Assembly: GCA_034401795.1 (NCBI GenBank)
Contig: CM067373.1
Coordinates: forward strand, 38,923,669 to 38,987,668
DNA: 64,000 nt
Reading direction: 5' to 3'
Source: Chaetoderma sp. LZ-2023a
Taxonomy: Eukaryota > Mollusca > Caudofoveata > Chaetodermatida > Chaetodermatidae
Translations under genes and position numbers: made by a program
Notes under the pieces: model-generated
Database searches by the model: none
The model's input: the letters and a program-made list of their open reading frames with translations, nothing else
Told to the model about the DNA's origin: nothing
Shown: piece by piece, positions 40,038 through 50,189 of the stretch
Layout: every line of letters begins with the position of its first letter
Position numbering within the stretch: the first letter of the stretch is position 1

Positions 40038-42965
40038 TTATTTTTTCAAAATCGACAAGGCGAGAGGATTAGAGGTGTCACGGAGATAATGGTCTGTAAA
40101 ACTTGACTCACAGTGCCACTGAGCCACCGACATAATATCATCCACAGGGACCCCATTAAATAGGGCCGTGGATGTCACTACGCCGCGGACACTGTGAGCC
40201 TTGGCCACGTCAACCTGCTTCCCGGTGGCGGATTTATGGCAAAACTGAATGCATTCCACAATCCACCTGGAAATGGTGTCCTTAGAAGCCCTGACATGGG
40301 GTTCAATATATGACAACCATAACGCTGACTGGTCGGTGCGCCACTCCGCCGTACGTTGTTTGTACCGGCGCAGCGCCCGGACGGGACACCATGCTTTAGA
40401 ATTAGGATCATATCTAGTTAAAGCAGGCAAAATAATAGGTTGACCTGGATATTTCAACGACTGATTTTTAGCCAAGAAATTAATCCTAGGTAGCAGCTTA
40501 AGGCCTTCCCCTGAAACCACAAAACGGTCATCCTCGGCTGATAAGGCATGAATTTCACTCCTACGCCTAGCCGAGGCCGCAGCAATTAAAAACACAGTCT
40601 TCAGTGTTAATAGTTTCATAGAAATGGAACTAAGTGGTTCAAAAGGCTTATCACCTAGTACTTGAAGCACTAGCGATAAACTCCAAGACGGAATCACAGG
40701 TGGATTCCTTGGTCTTAGATTGCCCATGCCTTTAATTAATACATTTAATGTATTTACTTCATCACTTCCCCTCTTAGCCAAGCAAGGAATAACAGACATT
40801 AATGCTGACTTATAACCAGCAATAGAGTTAGGCTTGAGGCTATAGGCATCATAGAGGTGACAGAGGAAATCAGCTACTACTTGAATAGATGAATCCATTG
40901 GATCAATACATCTTTTTGAGCACCATTCTGCAAATCTGTTGATTTTATAATTATATGCTCTGGAGGTTGACCCCCTCCTGGCTTTGGCCATAAACATGGC
41001 TGCTTGCTCAGAAAAGCCCTCCTTAATTCTAGATTCCTTGACAACATCCACGCAGTCAATCTGAACATTGACGGATTGTTGTGAAGGGCCTTGCCCTGGA
41101 AGATAATATCGTCCATCAGAGGCAGAGGAACCGGATTGCAGACCAGAAGGTCCAGCAGATCCGTATACCATGATCGGCTTGGCCAATCCGGGGCGATCAG
41201 AAGCACTTGGCATTCCTCTTGTCTGATTTTCTGAAGAATTTTTGGAATCAGGATTGCTGGAGGGAATGCGTATGCATACATTCTCCCCCAGCTGATAGCT
41301 AATGCATCTGTTGCGAAAGCGCTTGGATCCGGAATCGGAGAGACGTACGTCGTCATCTTCGCATTCTTCTTCAAATCGATGTTGGGTTTCCCCCAATGGT
41401 CGAACAGACGATCCGCCACACATTGATTTAGTTGCCATTCCGTGGGTAAAACACTCATCCTTCGGCTCAATGAGTCTGCTAGCAGGTTTAACCTTCCCGG
41501 AATATGAACTGCTTTCAAGGTAATCTGGTGATCCAGACACCAACAAAGCAGTTTCCATGTCATCATACAGAGACTGGGCGACTTCGTTCCACCCTGGCGG
41601 TTTATGTAAGTCACAACTGTTGAGTTGTCTGAACGAATAAGAACAATCTTGCCCTGAACTTTCTGTAAGAAATGTTCCAGGCCCAGGACTACTGCTTTTA
41701 GCTCCAGTAGATTTATATGTTCCTTTGACTGTTCCAGATTCCAAAGCCCTGATATCGTGGACTCTTCCAGGCAAGCTCCCCAGCCCTCCATCGATGCATC
41801 TGTATACACAGTCACCTGAGGGTGGGGAGGGGTTAGCAAAACCCCCGGAAAGAGATTTTCTGTATTCAACCACCATTGCAGGTGGTGAATCAGAGGCGCC
41901 AACACTGACACATTCGAGTCCAGCGAACCTGTACTCTGGGTCCATTGTGTCATGAGAAATAACTGGATCGGCCGCCTGCGTAAGGCGGCCTGAGGAATGA
42001 CTGGTTCCAATGAAACCATCAACCCCAGCATTCTCAAGTAAACCCGTGCCAGGACATGACGACTGTCGCACACTGACTGAATTAATGAGATGAGTTTCTG
42101 AACTCTCTCCTGAGTAGGATAAACATATCCTGTCTCTAGATCGAAGAACATCCCCAGGTAAACAAACTTCTGGGATGGAGTCAGCTCTGATTTTGGGAAA
42201 TTGATCATCCAGCCTAAGTCTGTGAGAGTTTTCAAAACAATCTCCAGATTGGCCGACAAACTTTCCCGGGTGTGTGCTTTCAACAGCCAGTCGTCTATGT
42301 ACGTGTGGACTGCTATGCTTCTCCTGCGGAGGTATGCTGTGATCGCAAGAACCACACGGGTGAAAACCCGAGGAGCCGTGGAAATTCCGAAGGGCAACAC
42401 CCTGAATTCCCACTGTCTGCCCTGGAATGCAAATCTCAGGAAGCGACAGAAACTCCCGTGGATGGGGATGTGGAAATAAGCGTCCTTCAAATCTATCGAC
42501 GCCGTCCACATCCCCCTCTCCAACCCCGCCAACACCGAGCGCACCGTTTCCATCTTGAAACTGGGCGTCTCGATGAACTTGTTCAATGGCTTGAGGTTGA
42601 GAATCGGTCTCCACCCTCCGGTGCGTTTTGTTACTAAGAACAGGGTTGAATAGAAGCCCGGACACTTTTGTGCCGGCTGAATAGCTCCCTTTTGTACGAG
42701 GGAATTTATCTCCTCCTCGATACACAACCTTTGCTCTGGATCTCTCGGAATGGGAGTCCAGATTGGCACTAGAGACAGTCGCGACGGCGGGCCTGTCATC
42801 CACTCTGGATGATACCCGACGGAAAGCCATCGCAAGACTAAACGGTCCTGAGTTAACCGTTCCCACTCTTGCATGTGGTCGGCTAGCCGGCCTCCCACCG
42901 GTCCACCTAGGGACCGCGGTGGACACGAGGCATGCAAGAGCGGCACTGTCTCCGTCGCCATACAC
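40038..42965 (-). CDS. DIRS copy 6 tyrosine recombinase, long overlapping frame
   Basis: 975 open codons. Catalytic set intact: ARRRSEIHAL, KAHSVRG, AQWHCESS and DHYLRD, ending SILKK. The N-terminal two thirds overlap the RT-RNase H gene in another frame, as in copy 2. The 9-nt deletion near 41374 removes three residues in both frames. The real start codon is unresolved. Confidence 0.86.
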   Translation of the reverse strand: MYGDGDSAALACLVSTAVPRWTGGRPASRPHARVGTVNSGPFSLAMAFRRVSSRVDDRPAVATVSSANLDSHSERSRAKVVYRGGDKFPRTKGSYSAGTKVSGLLFNPVLSNKTHRRVETDSQPQAIEQVHRDAQFQDGNGALGVGGVGEGDVDGVDRFEGRLFPHPHPREFLSLPEICIPGQTVGIQGVALRNFHGSSGFHPCGSCDHSIPPQEKHSSPHVHRRLAVESTHPGKFVGQSGDCFENSHRLRLDDQFPKIRADSIPEVCLPGDVLRSRDRICLSYSGESSETHLINSVSVRQSSCPGTGLLENAGVDGFIGTSHSSGRLTQAADPVISHDTMDPEYRFAGLECVSVGASDSPPAMVVEYRKSLSGGFANPSPPSGDCVYRCIDGGLGSLPGRVHDIRALESGTVKGTYKSTGAKSSSPGPGTFLTESSGQDCSYSFRQLNSCDLHKPPGWNEVAQSLYDDMETALLVSGSPDYLESSSYSGKVKPASRLIEPKDECFTHGMATKSMCGGSSVRPLGETQHRFEEECEDDDVRLSDSGSKRFRNRCISYQLGENVCIRIPSSNPDSKNSSENQTRGMPSASDRPGLAKPIMVYGSAGPSGLQSGSSASDGRYYLPGQGPSQQSVNVQIDCVDVVKESRIKEGFSEQAAMFMAKARRGSTSRAYNYKINRFAEWCSKRCIDPMDSSIQVVADFLCHLYDAYSLKPNSIAGYKSALMSVIPCLAKRGSDEVNTLNVLIKGMGNLRPRNPPVIPSWSLSLVLQVLGDKPFEPLSSISMKLLTLKTVFLIAAASARRRSEIHALSAEDDRFVVSGEGLKLLPRINFLAKNQSLKYPGQPIILPALTRYDPNSKAWCPVRALRRYKQRTAEWRTDQSALWLSYIEPHVRASKDTISRWIVECIQFCHKSATGKQVDVAKAHSVRGVVTSTALFNGVPVDDIMSVAQWHCESSFTDHYLRDTSNPLALSILKK

Positions 42966-43054
42966 ACCGGAGTGGTTCTTACCGCGGTAAGCGTCCTGTC
43001 AGGACCGATAACCACGCCCAGATCCTCGCGCGCCCCGCCCCGCCCCGCGCGCAC
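40877..43054 (-). CDS. DIRS copy 6 reverse transcriptase-RNase H
   Basis: 725 codons, first ATG at 42961 (MATETVPLL). All RT motifs (SIDLKDAY, PFGISTAPRVF, YIDD) and RNase H residues (YTDAS, LLEL, RSDNS, LADSLS) are present. Compared with copies 1 and 2, an in-frame 9-nt deletion removes Phe-Ala-Thr from the IDLFATKKN motif of the C-terminal region. This motif is otherwise well conserved in the family, so the deletion might impair that domain. It overlaps gag by about 55 nt. Confidence 0.92.
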   Translation of the reverse strand: MRAGRGGAREDLGVVIGPDRTLTAVRTTPVCMATETVPLLHASCPPRSLGGPVGGRLADHMQEWERLTQDRLVLRWLSVGYHPEWMTGPPSRLSLVPIWTPIPRDPEQRLCIEEEINSLVQKGAIQPAQKCPGFYSTLFLVTKRTGGWRPILNLKPLNKFIETPSFKMETVRSVLAGLERGMWTASIDLKDAYFHIPIHGSFCRFLRFAFQGRQWEFRVLPFGISTAPRVFTRVVLAITAYLRRRSIAVHTYIDDWLLKAHTRESLSANLEIVLKTLTDLGWMINFPKSELTPSQKFVYLGMFFDLETGYVYPTQERVQKLISLIQSVCDSRHVLARVYLRMLGLMVSLEPVIPQAALRRRPIQLFLMTQWTQSTGSLDSNVSVLAPLIHHLQWWLNTENLFPGVLLTPPHPQVTVYTDASMEGWGACLEESTISGLWNLEQSKEHINLLELKAVVLGLEHFLQKVQGKIVLIRSDNSTVVTYINRQGGTKSPSLCMMTWKLLCWCLDHQITLKAVHIPGRLNLLADSLSRRMSVLPTEWQLNQCVADRLFDHWGKPNIDLKKNAKMTTYVSPIPDPSAFATDALAISWGRMYAYAFPPAILIPKILQKIRQEECQVLLIAPDWPSRSWYTDLLDLLVCNPVPLPLMDDIIFQGKALHNNPSMFRLTAWMLSRNLELRRAFLSKQPCLWPKPGGGQPPEHIIIKSTDLQNGAQKDVLIQWIHLFK

Positions 43055-45062
43055 CTAGGTGCGCGGGCGGCTGCCTGGCTGACGGCGCCTGAGGAACCTG
43101 CGCCCCCCTCGCTGCTGGCTGAATCGCACGCGGCCGAGGCCGACGCTGCGACGGTGGCTGGCCTCTGACTTGGCCAGCACCACCTCGAGCCTGCAGGGGA
43201 CGATACGCAGGGGCCGCGGCGCGAACGTTAGCACGACGCAGCACCTCAAACTGCTCGCGCAGCGCCCTCTGGTTATTCACCAGGGTGACCGTCTCCTGGA
43301 GGTGCCGACATCCCTCACCTCCAAAAAGACCAGGACCCGTCATAGGCGTACGCAGTAGCCTATTGTACAGGTCCTGAGACGGGCACAGATTGTCCAGGGC
43401 AAACGTGCGTCTTGCCCGGACACTCCTGGTCACCGCCCGAGTCATACAGTCCAGCGCCAGGTTAATACCATCCTGGATGGCTCGCTGGACCGTGACCGGA
43501 CTTGGCTGGCGTGATGCGGATGCCGTTACTACCCCCTGTAACAGCTGGGATACGTGGGACAGAGCGGCAATCGAAGCCCTCCCACTCTCCTCCGCATCAC
43601 GCAACGCGGTATTCGCCGAACGCAACGCGTTCGAGCACAAGACCCCCGTGTCAGAACGGGAGCCTGGCCGCGCATCCTCACCCAAAGCCGCGCGGTCATC
43701 CACGCTGGGCTTGGGTACCACACCGTACCGCTGGTAATCCAGGGGCACGATGCGACAATGCCTGGCCACCTCGCGAGGGGCCTTCGCGAGACGTCCACTC
43801 GACTTAATGGACGACTCCGCCGCCTCGAACATGTCAACGACATGCTCCGCCAGCGGCAGAGAAGGCATAGCGTTAGCAGTCGGTTTCCCAGCTAACCACG
43901 GCCTGTGGTCACGCTGGCTAGCCGACTGCTCCACGGGCAGATCAGGCCTAACGCTCACCAACCACTGGCAAGCGTCAGACCAATCCTCCTCCGTGGCTAA
44001 CTGCGAGCGCTCTACAAGACGGGGTCCTTCGTCTTCCTCCTGAGCGCAAGCAGCAGAGCTTGACGGCGGGTATGCTGATACACCTGGCAAGCCAGGGAAA
44101 ACATGCGGGCCTGACAGCACCGGCATGACAATATCACTGGTTTGACCAGGAGCAGGCACCGTGGCAGAGCGCGGGGTATATACCGCCCCACCACGGGCCC
44201 GGCCAGCACCAGCAACACCCTCGGCAAGCCGAGGTATGCGGTACCGCTGGCCATCAGCAGCGCCCTGGGCCACCACCTGAGCCGCGGACTCTACTCCAGG
44301 GTGAGTAAAACCGTGGAAGAAGCCGCCTGTATTCCCCGCGAGGGGTGCACAAACGTCTTCATCCATGTCCACGTCGTCAGACGGCGACCCTAGCAGGTAA
44401 TCCTCATCACCCTGGTCAGAAAGATTAGACCCCGGGTCAGCAAAGAGAGCTAACCCGGGCTGACCAGGAACGGTGCCATAGGAGGTACTGGCCACCGCAG
44501 CGTGCGGATACCCCTGGACTGATAAGCAGCCCGCGGGTTCCAGTGACAACCGTCCACGGTCCCCTCTCGGCGCGGCAATAAGCCTGCTGCCAGGGTCGTG
44601 GAACGCCCCCTCTAATGGGGCCACCTCTGAATCGTCGAACAACGGAAGCGGTCTAAGGAAAACCGATCCAGAGGCGGGGATTACCTGCTCCGAAGCCGAT
44701 GATGAGGACAGTAAAGGATTTGGTCCAGGAAGCATGCCACGAAGCAACCCTGGAACCAAATCCTTTATTGTCCTCTTCATCTCTCCCAACATCTCGGTCC
44801 GGAAGGCCTCCATATCCACCGCGGACGAGACCTTCCCCTTACCCTTCCTACTTACAACCTCTCGTTTCCGCTTCTTCTTCTTCTCCTCCTCTACCACCTT
44901 GTCCGTCGCCTGTAAGCAGCACAAGAATTCGGACATTAACTCGCCCCCCCAGTGCTTACATATGTCACAATTAGCCAAGGGACCACAAGGGCTACATTGA
45001 TAGCAAAGATGAGGCCAGAACTTATCATGTAGAAAACGTCCACAGGACGCGCAACCCGGTCC
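42999..45062 (-). CDS. gag: DIRS copy 6 gag-like protein, main exon
   Basis: Open from the acceptor CTGTTTCAG (exon starts at 45062) to the stop. With exon 1 it makes 704 residues, exactly as in copy 1. It has the Cys cluster (CASC, CYQCSPC, CDIC), the basic segment KKKKRKREV, the acidic SDDVDMDEDV stretch and the Arg/Gly-rich tail. There is no in-frame ATG near the start (Leu replaces the Met of copy 1 in GRFLHDKF), which supports the use of exon 1. Confidence 0.86.
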   Translation of the reverse strand, partial: GPGCASCGRFLHDKFWPHLCYQCSPCGPLANCDICKHWGGELMSEFLCCLQATDKVVEEEKKKKRKREVVSRKGKGKVSSAVDMEAFRTEMLGEMKRTIKDLVPGLLRGMLPGPNPLLSSSSASEQVIPASGSVFLRPLPLFDDSEVAPLEGAFHDPGSRLIAAPRGDRGRLSLEPAGCLSVQGYPHAAVASTSYGTVPGQPGLALFADPGSNLSDQGDEDYLLGSPSDDVDMDEDVCAPLAGNTGGFFHGFTHPGVESAAQVVAQGAADGQRYRIPRLAEGVAGAGRARGGAVYTPRSATVPAPGQTSDIVMPVLSGPHVFPGLPGVSAYPPSSSAACAQEEDEGPRLVERSQLATEEDWSDACQWLVSVRPDLPVEQSASQRDHRPWLAGKPTANAMPSLPLAEHVVDMFEAAESSIKSSGRLAKAPREVARHCRIVPLDYQRYGVVPKPSVDDRAALGEDARPGSRSDTGVLCSNALRSANTALRDAEESGRASIAALSHVSQLLQGVVTASASRQPSPVTVQRAIQDGINLALDCMTRAVTRSVRARRTFALDNLCPSQDLYNRLLRTPMTGPGLFGGEGCRHLQETVTLVNNQRALREQFEVLRRANVRAAAPAYRPLQARGGAGQVRGQPPSQRRPRPRAIQPAARGAQVPQAPSARQPPAHLGARGAGRGARGSGRGYRS

Positions 45063-45824
45063 CTGAAACAGGGCAAAGGACAAGGAGTATGAGCAAACTA
45101 GTTAAGCTTAGACACTCAAACCAACTCAAAGAGAAGGAAAACGATCATAAAGATCAATATACATCAGAAACCAGCATAGCGACTTGAATTGCTGATAAAT
45201 ACATAGCCAGGCTGATTATGACGTCATTAATCCCGTGACAGGAAAAATTCGATCCCAACAAAACATCCAAGTGCAAGGACGAATTGTATGCTGAATGGAT
45301 ACGTCGACTACACAACCATCAGATACATATAGATAACTCTTTTCTGGCAAAAATGTTAATTATCTCCCTTTGCTTACTATAATTAACATCACCACATTAT
45401 CAATAACTAGATACCTGACACTTTGTATAGACAAACCATCCAACGTGACGAACCGGAGAACTCCACCATCTGCACGCCTCTTAACTCTCTCCACCTCATG
45501 GGGAAGGAATTGGATCAAGAGGGCAAAGTGAGAAGACCTTTATACTAGGCCTCCAACTCACTGGACATAATTTTTCATTTGGTTAGATAACCTAACAGTG
45601 TTAGTAGGAAATGGAACCATGGTGGAGAGAAAACTAACTCTCTGCTGCTGTGATGCCACCACCTAGCGTCATACAGACCTGTGGACATAAACAGAAAGAG
45701 AAATTAGCCTTAGGTAGCACCGAGTTGACATAAACCAACTAACCAAGGCGCTTATCACGGTAAACGCGAGTCCCGGAAACACAATACACCGGGTAGAAAA
45801 CTCGCTAATTTTACTAGAAGTCAC

Positions 45825-45875
45825 CTGATTTAAAGGTCCTAAGTCCCCCTTTGGCGAAGTGATCCTTCCTGCCAT
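45825..45875 (-). CDS. gag: DIRS copy 6 gag exon 1 (17-codon leader, predicted)
   Basis: ATG at 45875, 17 codons (MAGRITSPKGDLGPLNQ), CAG then donor GTGACT. The intron 45063-45824 is 762 nt, the same as in copy 1. The leader differs at several positions from copy 1 but keeps length and the GPLNQ end. Confidence 0.75.
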
Positions 45876-45969
45876 CCAAATCAGTGACTATCACTAAAAA
45901 ATAACACCACTTAAACAGTTTAAGAGTAAGAAAAAGCTTTTGCACAAAAAGACATGTGTGATCTCTCTG

Positions 45970-46160
45970 CCAATAATCTAGCAAAGAGGAAGTGCTAGTC
46001 TGCGCATGCGCGGTGGTGGGGCTGGCATCCGCCAGACTACGCTCTGACTCCCTGTCCAGTAGGGGCGCCTAACTGTTTTAGTCTGAGTGTTTATTGAGTG
46101 AAAGCCAATATTTAGCAATATCAAAAGTATTAGGGAGGTAAGTATACTCTTGAAGTGAAA
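45970..46160 (-). repeat. Left inverted terminal repeat of DIRS copy 6
   Basis: Mirror of the right repeat from the CTCTTTGC/GACTAG region outward, and ending CTTGAAGTGAAA at 46160. The outer 46 bp complement the ICR. Confidence 0.88.
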
Positions 46161-46309
46161 CGGAGATATGACGAAAAATGTGCATTCCAGTATACACACA
46201 AACAGACTGACATACACTCACACACTGACCTTCGGTGGAATGAACAATTATAATAACTCTTCTCAATTCAAGTTTTCCTTCACGTTTTCTGTAAGTCCAA
46301 CAATGGTCA

Positions 46310-46890
46310 CACCAAGATGGATTCCCAGTCAGCTAGGGATCATTAACACTGACATAGGCTCATTGACATTGACATAATAGGCTCATTAACATTGACATCT
46401 AGGCTCATTATCATTGACATAGGCCCATTCACATTGACATTTAGGTTCATTACCATTGACATCTAGGCACATTATCATTGACATAGGCTCATTCATACTG
46501 ACACAGGCTCATTAACACTGCCATCTAGGTTCATTAACATATAGGCTCATTATCATTGACATATTGGCTCACTAGCATTGACATCTAGGCTCATTATCAT
46601 TGACATATTGGCTCATTAGCACTGACATCTAGGCTCATTATCATTGACACCTTGGCTCATTAACATTGACATTTAGGTTCTGTATCATTGACATAGGCTC
46701 ATTCATACTGACACAGGCTCATTAACAACATAATACTCATTAACACTGACATAATAGACTCATTAACATTTATTGACATCTAGGCGCATTAATCATTATC
46801 ATTGACATCTAAGCTCATTAACACTGACATAGGCTCATTCATACTAACATGGGCTCATTAAAGCTGACATAATAGGCTCATTAACATTAA
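46310..46890. repeat. Minisatellite, about 21-bp unit
   Basis: Imperfect tandem copies of GGCTCATTAACATTGACATC/A, about 27 copies with length variants. It ends a few bases from the donor of the Kunitz exon at 46901-47140. Confidence 0.8.
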
Positions 46891-46900
46891 CTGGACATAC

Positions 46901-47140
46901 CTTTAATTGTCCGTGGTTTCACTGTAGTAACTGGCATCTGTGTTGTCACTGGTGTCACATCTGCTGGTTTCCTTTCTTTACAAGTACTGAGACATTGCTC
47001 TTCTGTCTCAAAATGGTTGCCACTATCTGTACAGCCGCCATACCAGAAGCGATCACACCGAGCCTTGGCCGAATCGTAATACCACTGAACAGAGTAGTCA
47101 GTGCATAATTCTTCACTACGAGACTGGTCACATGTATCCA
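46901..47140 (-). CDS. PPN: Papilin-like gene, Kunitz exon (second in the window)
   Basis: 240-nt phase 1-1 exon. Acceptor TCATCTGCAG ends at 47141; donor AAAG/GTATGT follows 46901. It encodes a Kunitz domain with spacing 8-15-7-12-3 (CDQSRSEELC, KARC, FWYGGC, EQC, STC) and a short Thr/Pro linker (TPVTTQMPVTT). P1 is Thr, as in the exon at 18120-18404, with which it shares most residues; the two arose by duplication. The next exon in transcription order is about 28.5 kb away. Confidence 0.87.
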
Positions 47141-48340
47141 CTGCAGATGATATAATTACAGAATATGTGTAAACAGTTAATGTTGAAAAAAATTGACCAA
47201 GAATATAAATCTTCTTCATAGAAACTAGTAGATCAAGTTGCAATTTTTATCTTGTTTTGCAAAAGGATATTTCTCAAGACCACAATACGGCAGACTTGAC
47301 CAGTAATGGTGGCCAGATGTCAGAAAATACCCAGGGTGTTTCAATGTTTAAATATATGCAGCTTGTAATATTAATTTATAAACACGGAAGCTATCACATC
47401 TCAACTTTTAATATAATTATTTTGCTTCTTACATCAAACATTAAAACTGACACAATACATCTTCTCGCATCAATGAAGTTGTGTGCTAGAGTTTGCTTTC
47501 TCTATTATTTGGTTTGGTAAATAGCTCTGTGGATTATCGTTAAGCAATGCACATGTTTATCAAAACTTCCATAGTGTGTTAATGGATCCAGACAGAGATT
47601 ACTGCATTGACCTTTGACCTTCTGATCTGAGACTTCAAAGGAATATGCCTCTTCCTTAGCAATATGCTCATGATATAGTGACTGGTTACAGGGTACCTTA
47701 AAACTAGAGCAGAAACTAACCTTTGCATCAAGGTCATTGTTACCTTGACACTTTCTCTCATGCTTTACTAAATAACATTGAGCAACAAGAGGCCAAAATG
47801 TAGTTTGAAATGATTAACCAAAAAAAAATTAATATGGAACACAACTAAATTATCAAAGCTGAAGGTAACTGCATATTTGATCGCATGACGTGTCATTATT
47901 CTAATAATGCTTAGCATACTGGACTTTGACTGAGGAGAGACTTCGTTTTGTAGCAAGGTTATAATGACATTGAACTTTGACACGATGACCTTACTCTGGT
48001 GTATTTCCCTGTCAAAGGTTGGTTTGACAAAAGCAGAGCTAGGCAAATCACCGTAACTGTTGACCACACAGATTTGCATAAGCATGACCATAGCCTTTGC
48101 AGTAGTGACATGATTGTCCAACTGATGGTCGCTAAGCTTCAATCCAAATAGATGTAACTTAAGCATAAAATGTTAAATAAGCTATATAAGATATAGCCGA
48201 AAGGCACAAACTAGCATATGAATGAAAAACAGAATAACATTGTTTTCTTCGGCTGAGCATGCAAGCGGAAGCAGACTATAAACCCAAACTATACCTATAT
48301 ATATACATGTACATAAGGTGAGACACAGAGCTAAATGCAA
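47141..48340. other. Intron, no gene recognised
   Basis: AT-rich intron of the papilin-like gene. A short stretch near 47260-47310 (TTTCTCAAGACCAC...GACTTGACC) resembles the flank of the hairpin repeats at 14500 and 58530. Nothing else identified. Confidence 0.45.
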
Positions 48341-48344
48341 AGTA

Positions 48345-49335
48345 TTAATCACTTAGCATCACCAATGACACCATCAGAAAGATGAGCCATACACTTCATT
48401 TAGCTTGACCAATGATGCCATCAGAAAGAAAGGTCATCCTACACTTTACTTAACTTCATGAATGATGCCGTCAGAAAGTTGATCCCGCCATTTCACTTAG
48501 CATTACCAATGACACCATCAGAAAGAAAGGTGATCCTACAGTTCACTTAGCATCACCAATGATGCCGTCAGAAAGGTGATTCCTCCACTTCATTTAGCAT
48601 CCCCAATGACACTATCAGAAGAGTGATCCCTACACTTGACTTAGTATCACAAATGACGCTGTCAGAAAGGCTATCCCTAGACTTCATTTAACATCATCAA
48701 TGATGTGGTCAGAAAGGTGATCCCTACACTTCACTTAGCATCACCAATGACACAAGCAGAAAGCAAGGGGATCCCTCCAATTCACTTAGCATCACCAATG
48801 GCACTGTCAGAAAGGTGATCCCTTCACTTCACTTAGCATCACCAATAGCACTGTCAGAAAGGTGATCCCTACACTTCAATTAGCATCACTAATGGTGCTG
48901 TCAGAAGGGTGATCCTACACTTCACTTAGCATCATTAATGACACTCTCAGAAGGGTGATCCCTAAACTTCACTTAGCATCATCAATGACGCTGTCATATA
49001 GATAATCCATAAACTTCACTTAGCATCACCAATGATGAGGTTAGAAAGGTGATCCCAACACTTCACTTAGCATCACCAATGGCGCTGTCAGAAGGGTGAT
49101 CCCTACACTTCACTTAGCATCATCAATGACGCTGTCATAAAGATGATCCCTACACTTCACTTAGCATCACCAATGGTGCTGTCAGAAGGGTGATCCTACA
49201 CTTCACTTAGCATCATCAATGACGCTCTCAGAAGGGTGATCCTTACACTTCACTTAGCATCATCAATGACGCTGTCATAAAGATGATCCCTACACTTCCC
49301 TTAGGATCACCAATGATGCGGTCAGAAAGGGGAAA
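48345..49335. repeat. Minisatellite, about 47-bp unit
   Basis: Tandem copies of CACTTCACTTAGCATCACCA followed by ATGACGCTGTCAGAAAGGTG and ATCCCTA, about 21 units with point and small length variation. Units carrying CATCATCAATGACGCTGTCATAAAG form a second variant type. Confidence 0.85.
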
Positions 49336-49439
49336 AGGTAAAAAGTTTTAGTTAGTTAATGCCCATTTGCCAGCCAAGAGAAAAGCATTTTTGAAAATTT
49401 ACATTAAGTCCACTTAAACGATTTCAGAGGAGTTGAATT

Positions 49440-50060
49440 AATCAATTTCATGACCTTTGGACCCCATCCCCTACCCACTCGGGGTGGGTCCAAATGTAAA
49501 TGTGCTCATCCACTCCACATTGATATGGGTAACTGACATACTAAATTTGGTTGAATTCCGTCCAACAGTGTCAGAGGAGTTGCATTACAATCAATCTTTT
49601 GACCATTTGACACCCCCCACCCACCTCCGAGGGTGGGGTCAAATGTACATGTGCTCATGTACTCCACATTCACATGGGTAACTGACCTACCAAATTTGGT
49701 TGAATTCTGTCAAACAGTTTCAAAGGAAATGTGTTACAATCAATTTCCCCACGTTAATATTTTACCTTTTGACCCCTCCCCCACCCCTTCTTGCAATCAT
49801 ATGGGTAACTCAGATATCAAATTTGGTTGAGTTCCATCTAACAATTTCAGAGGAGTTGCATTACAAGTGGTTTAATCTTTTGATCCCTGCCCCACCCCGC
49901 TGGGGGCGGAGTAAAATCTAAATATTGTCCTGCAAAGTGGAATCATATGGGTAACTCTCATACCAAATTTGATTTAATTCCACCCAACGGTTTGGGAGGA
50001 GACAGCGTGATGGGTGGATTGACGGACAGATGGATGGAGGCGATTACAATATCCCAAAGT
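49440..50060. repeat. Degenerate tandem repeat, about 170-bp unit
   Basis: Three to four units with TTTTGACCCC..CCCCACCC, GGGTGGGGTCAAATGTA, CATATGGGTAACTGACATAC and AAATTTGGTTGAATTCC. The block ends in GGATTGACGGACAGATGGAT, a typical repeat tail. No gene. Confidence 0.7.
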
Positions 50061-50189
50061 TTTTTTAAAACATGGGGATAATAATGGTGACGATGGGCCT
50101 AATAATTTAGTTGTAGCATAGCAAAAGGAGACTTAGCCTGTACCCAGAATTTCACCAGAAATGACAAAATTTCTATGCTCGGAACACAG

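Larger units (their letters stand above)
39122..46160 (-). mobile_element. DIRS-type retrotransposon, copy 6 (full length, about 7.04 kb)
   Basis: Complete minus-strand element, left end TTTCACTTC at 46160 and right end TTTCGTTTA at 39122. All parts match copies 1 and 2: left repeat, gag exon 1, intron, gag exon 2, RT-RNase H, 978-type recombinase frame, 3' UTR, ICR and right repeat. Flanks (GCATAC on one side, CGGAGATATG on the other) show no target duplication. All three genes are open, with only a 9-nt in-frame deletion in RT. It lies in the 28.5-kb papilin-like intron, in sense orientation, and is the best candidate for a recently active copy. Confidence 0.93.
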
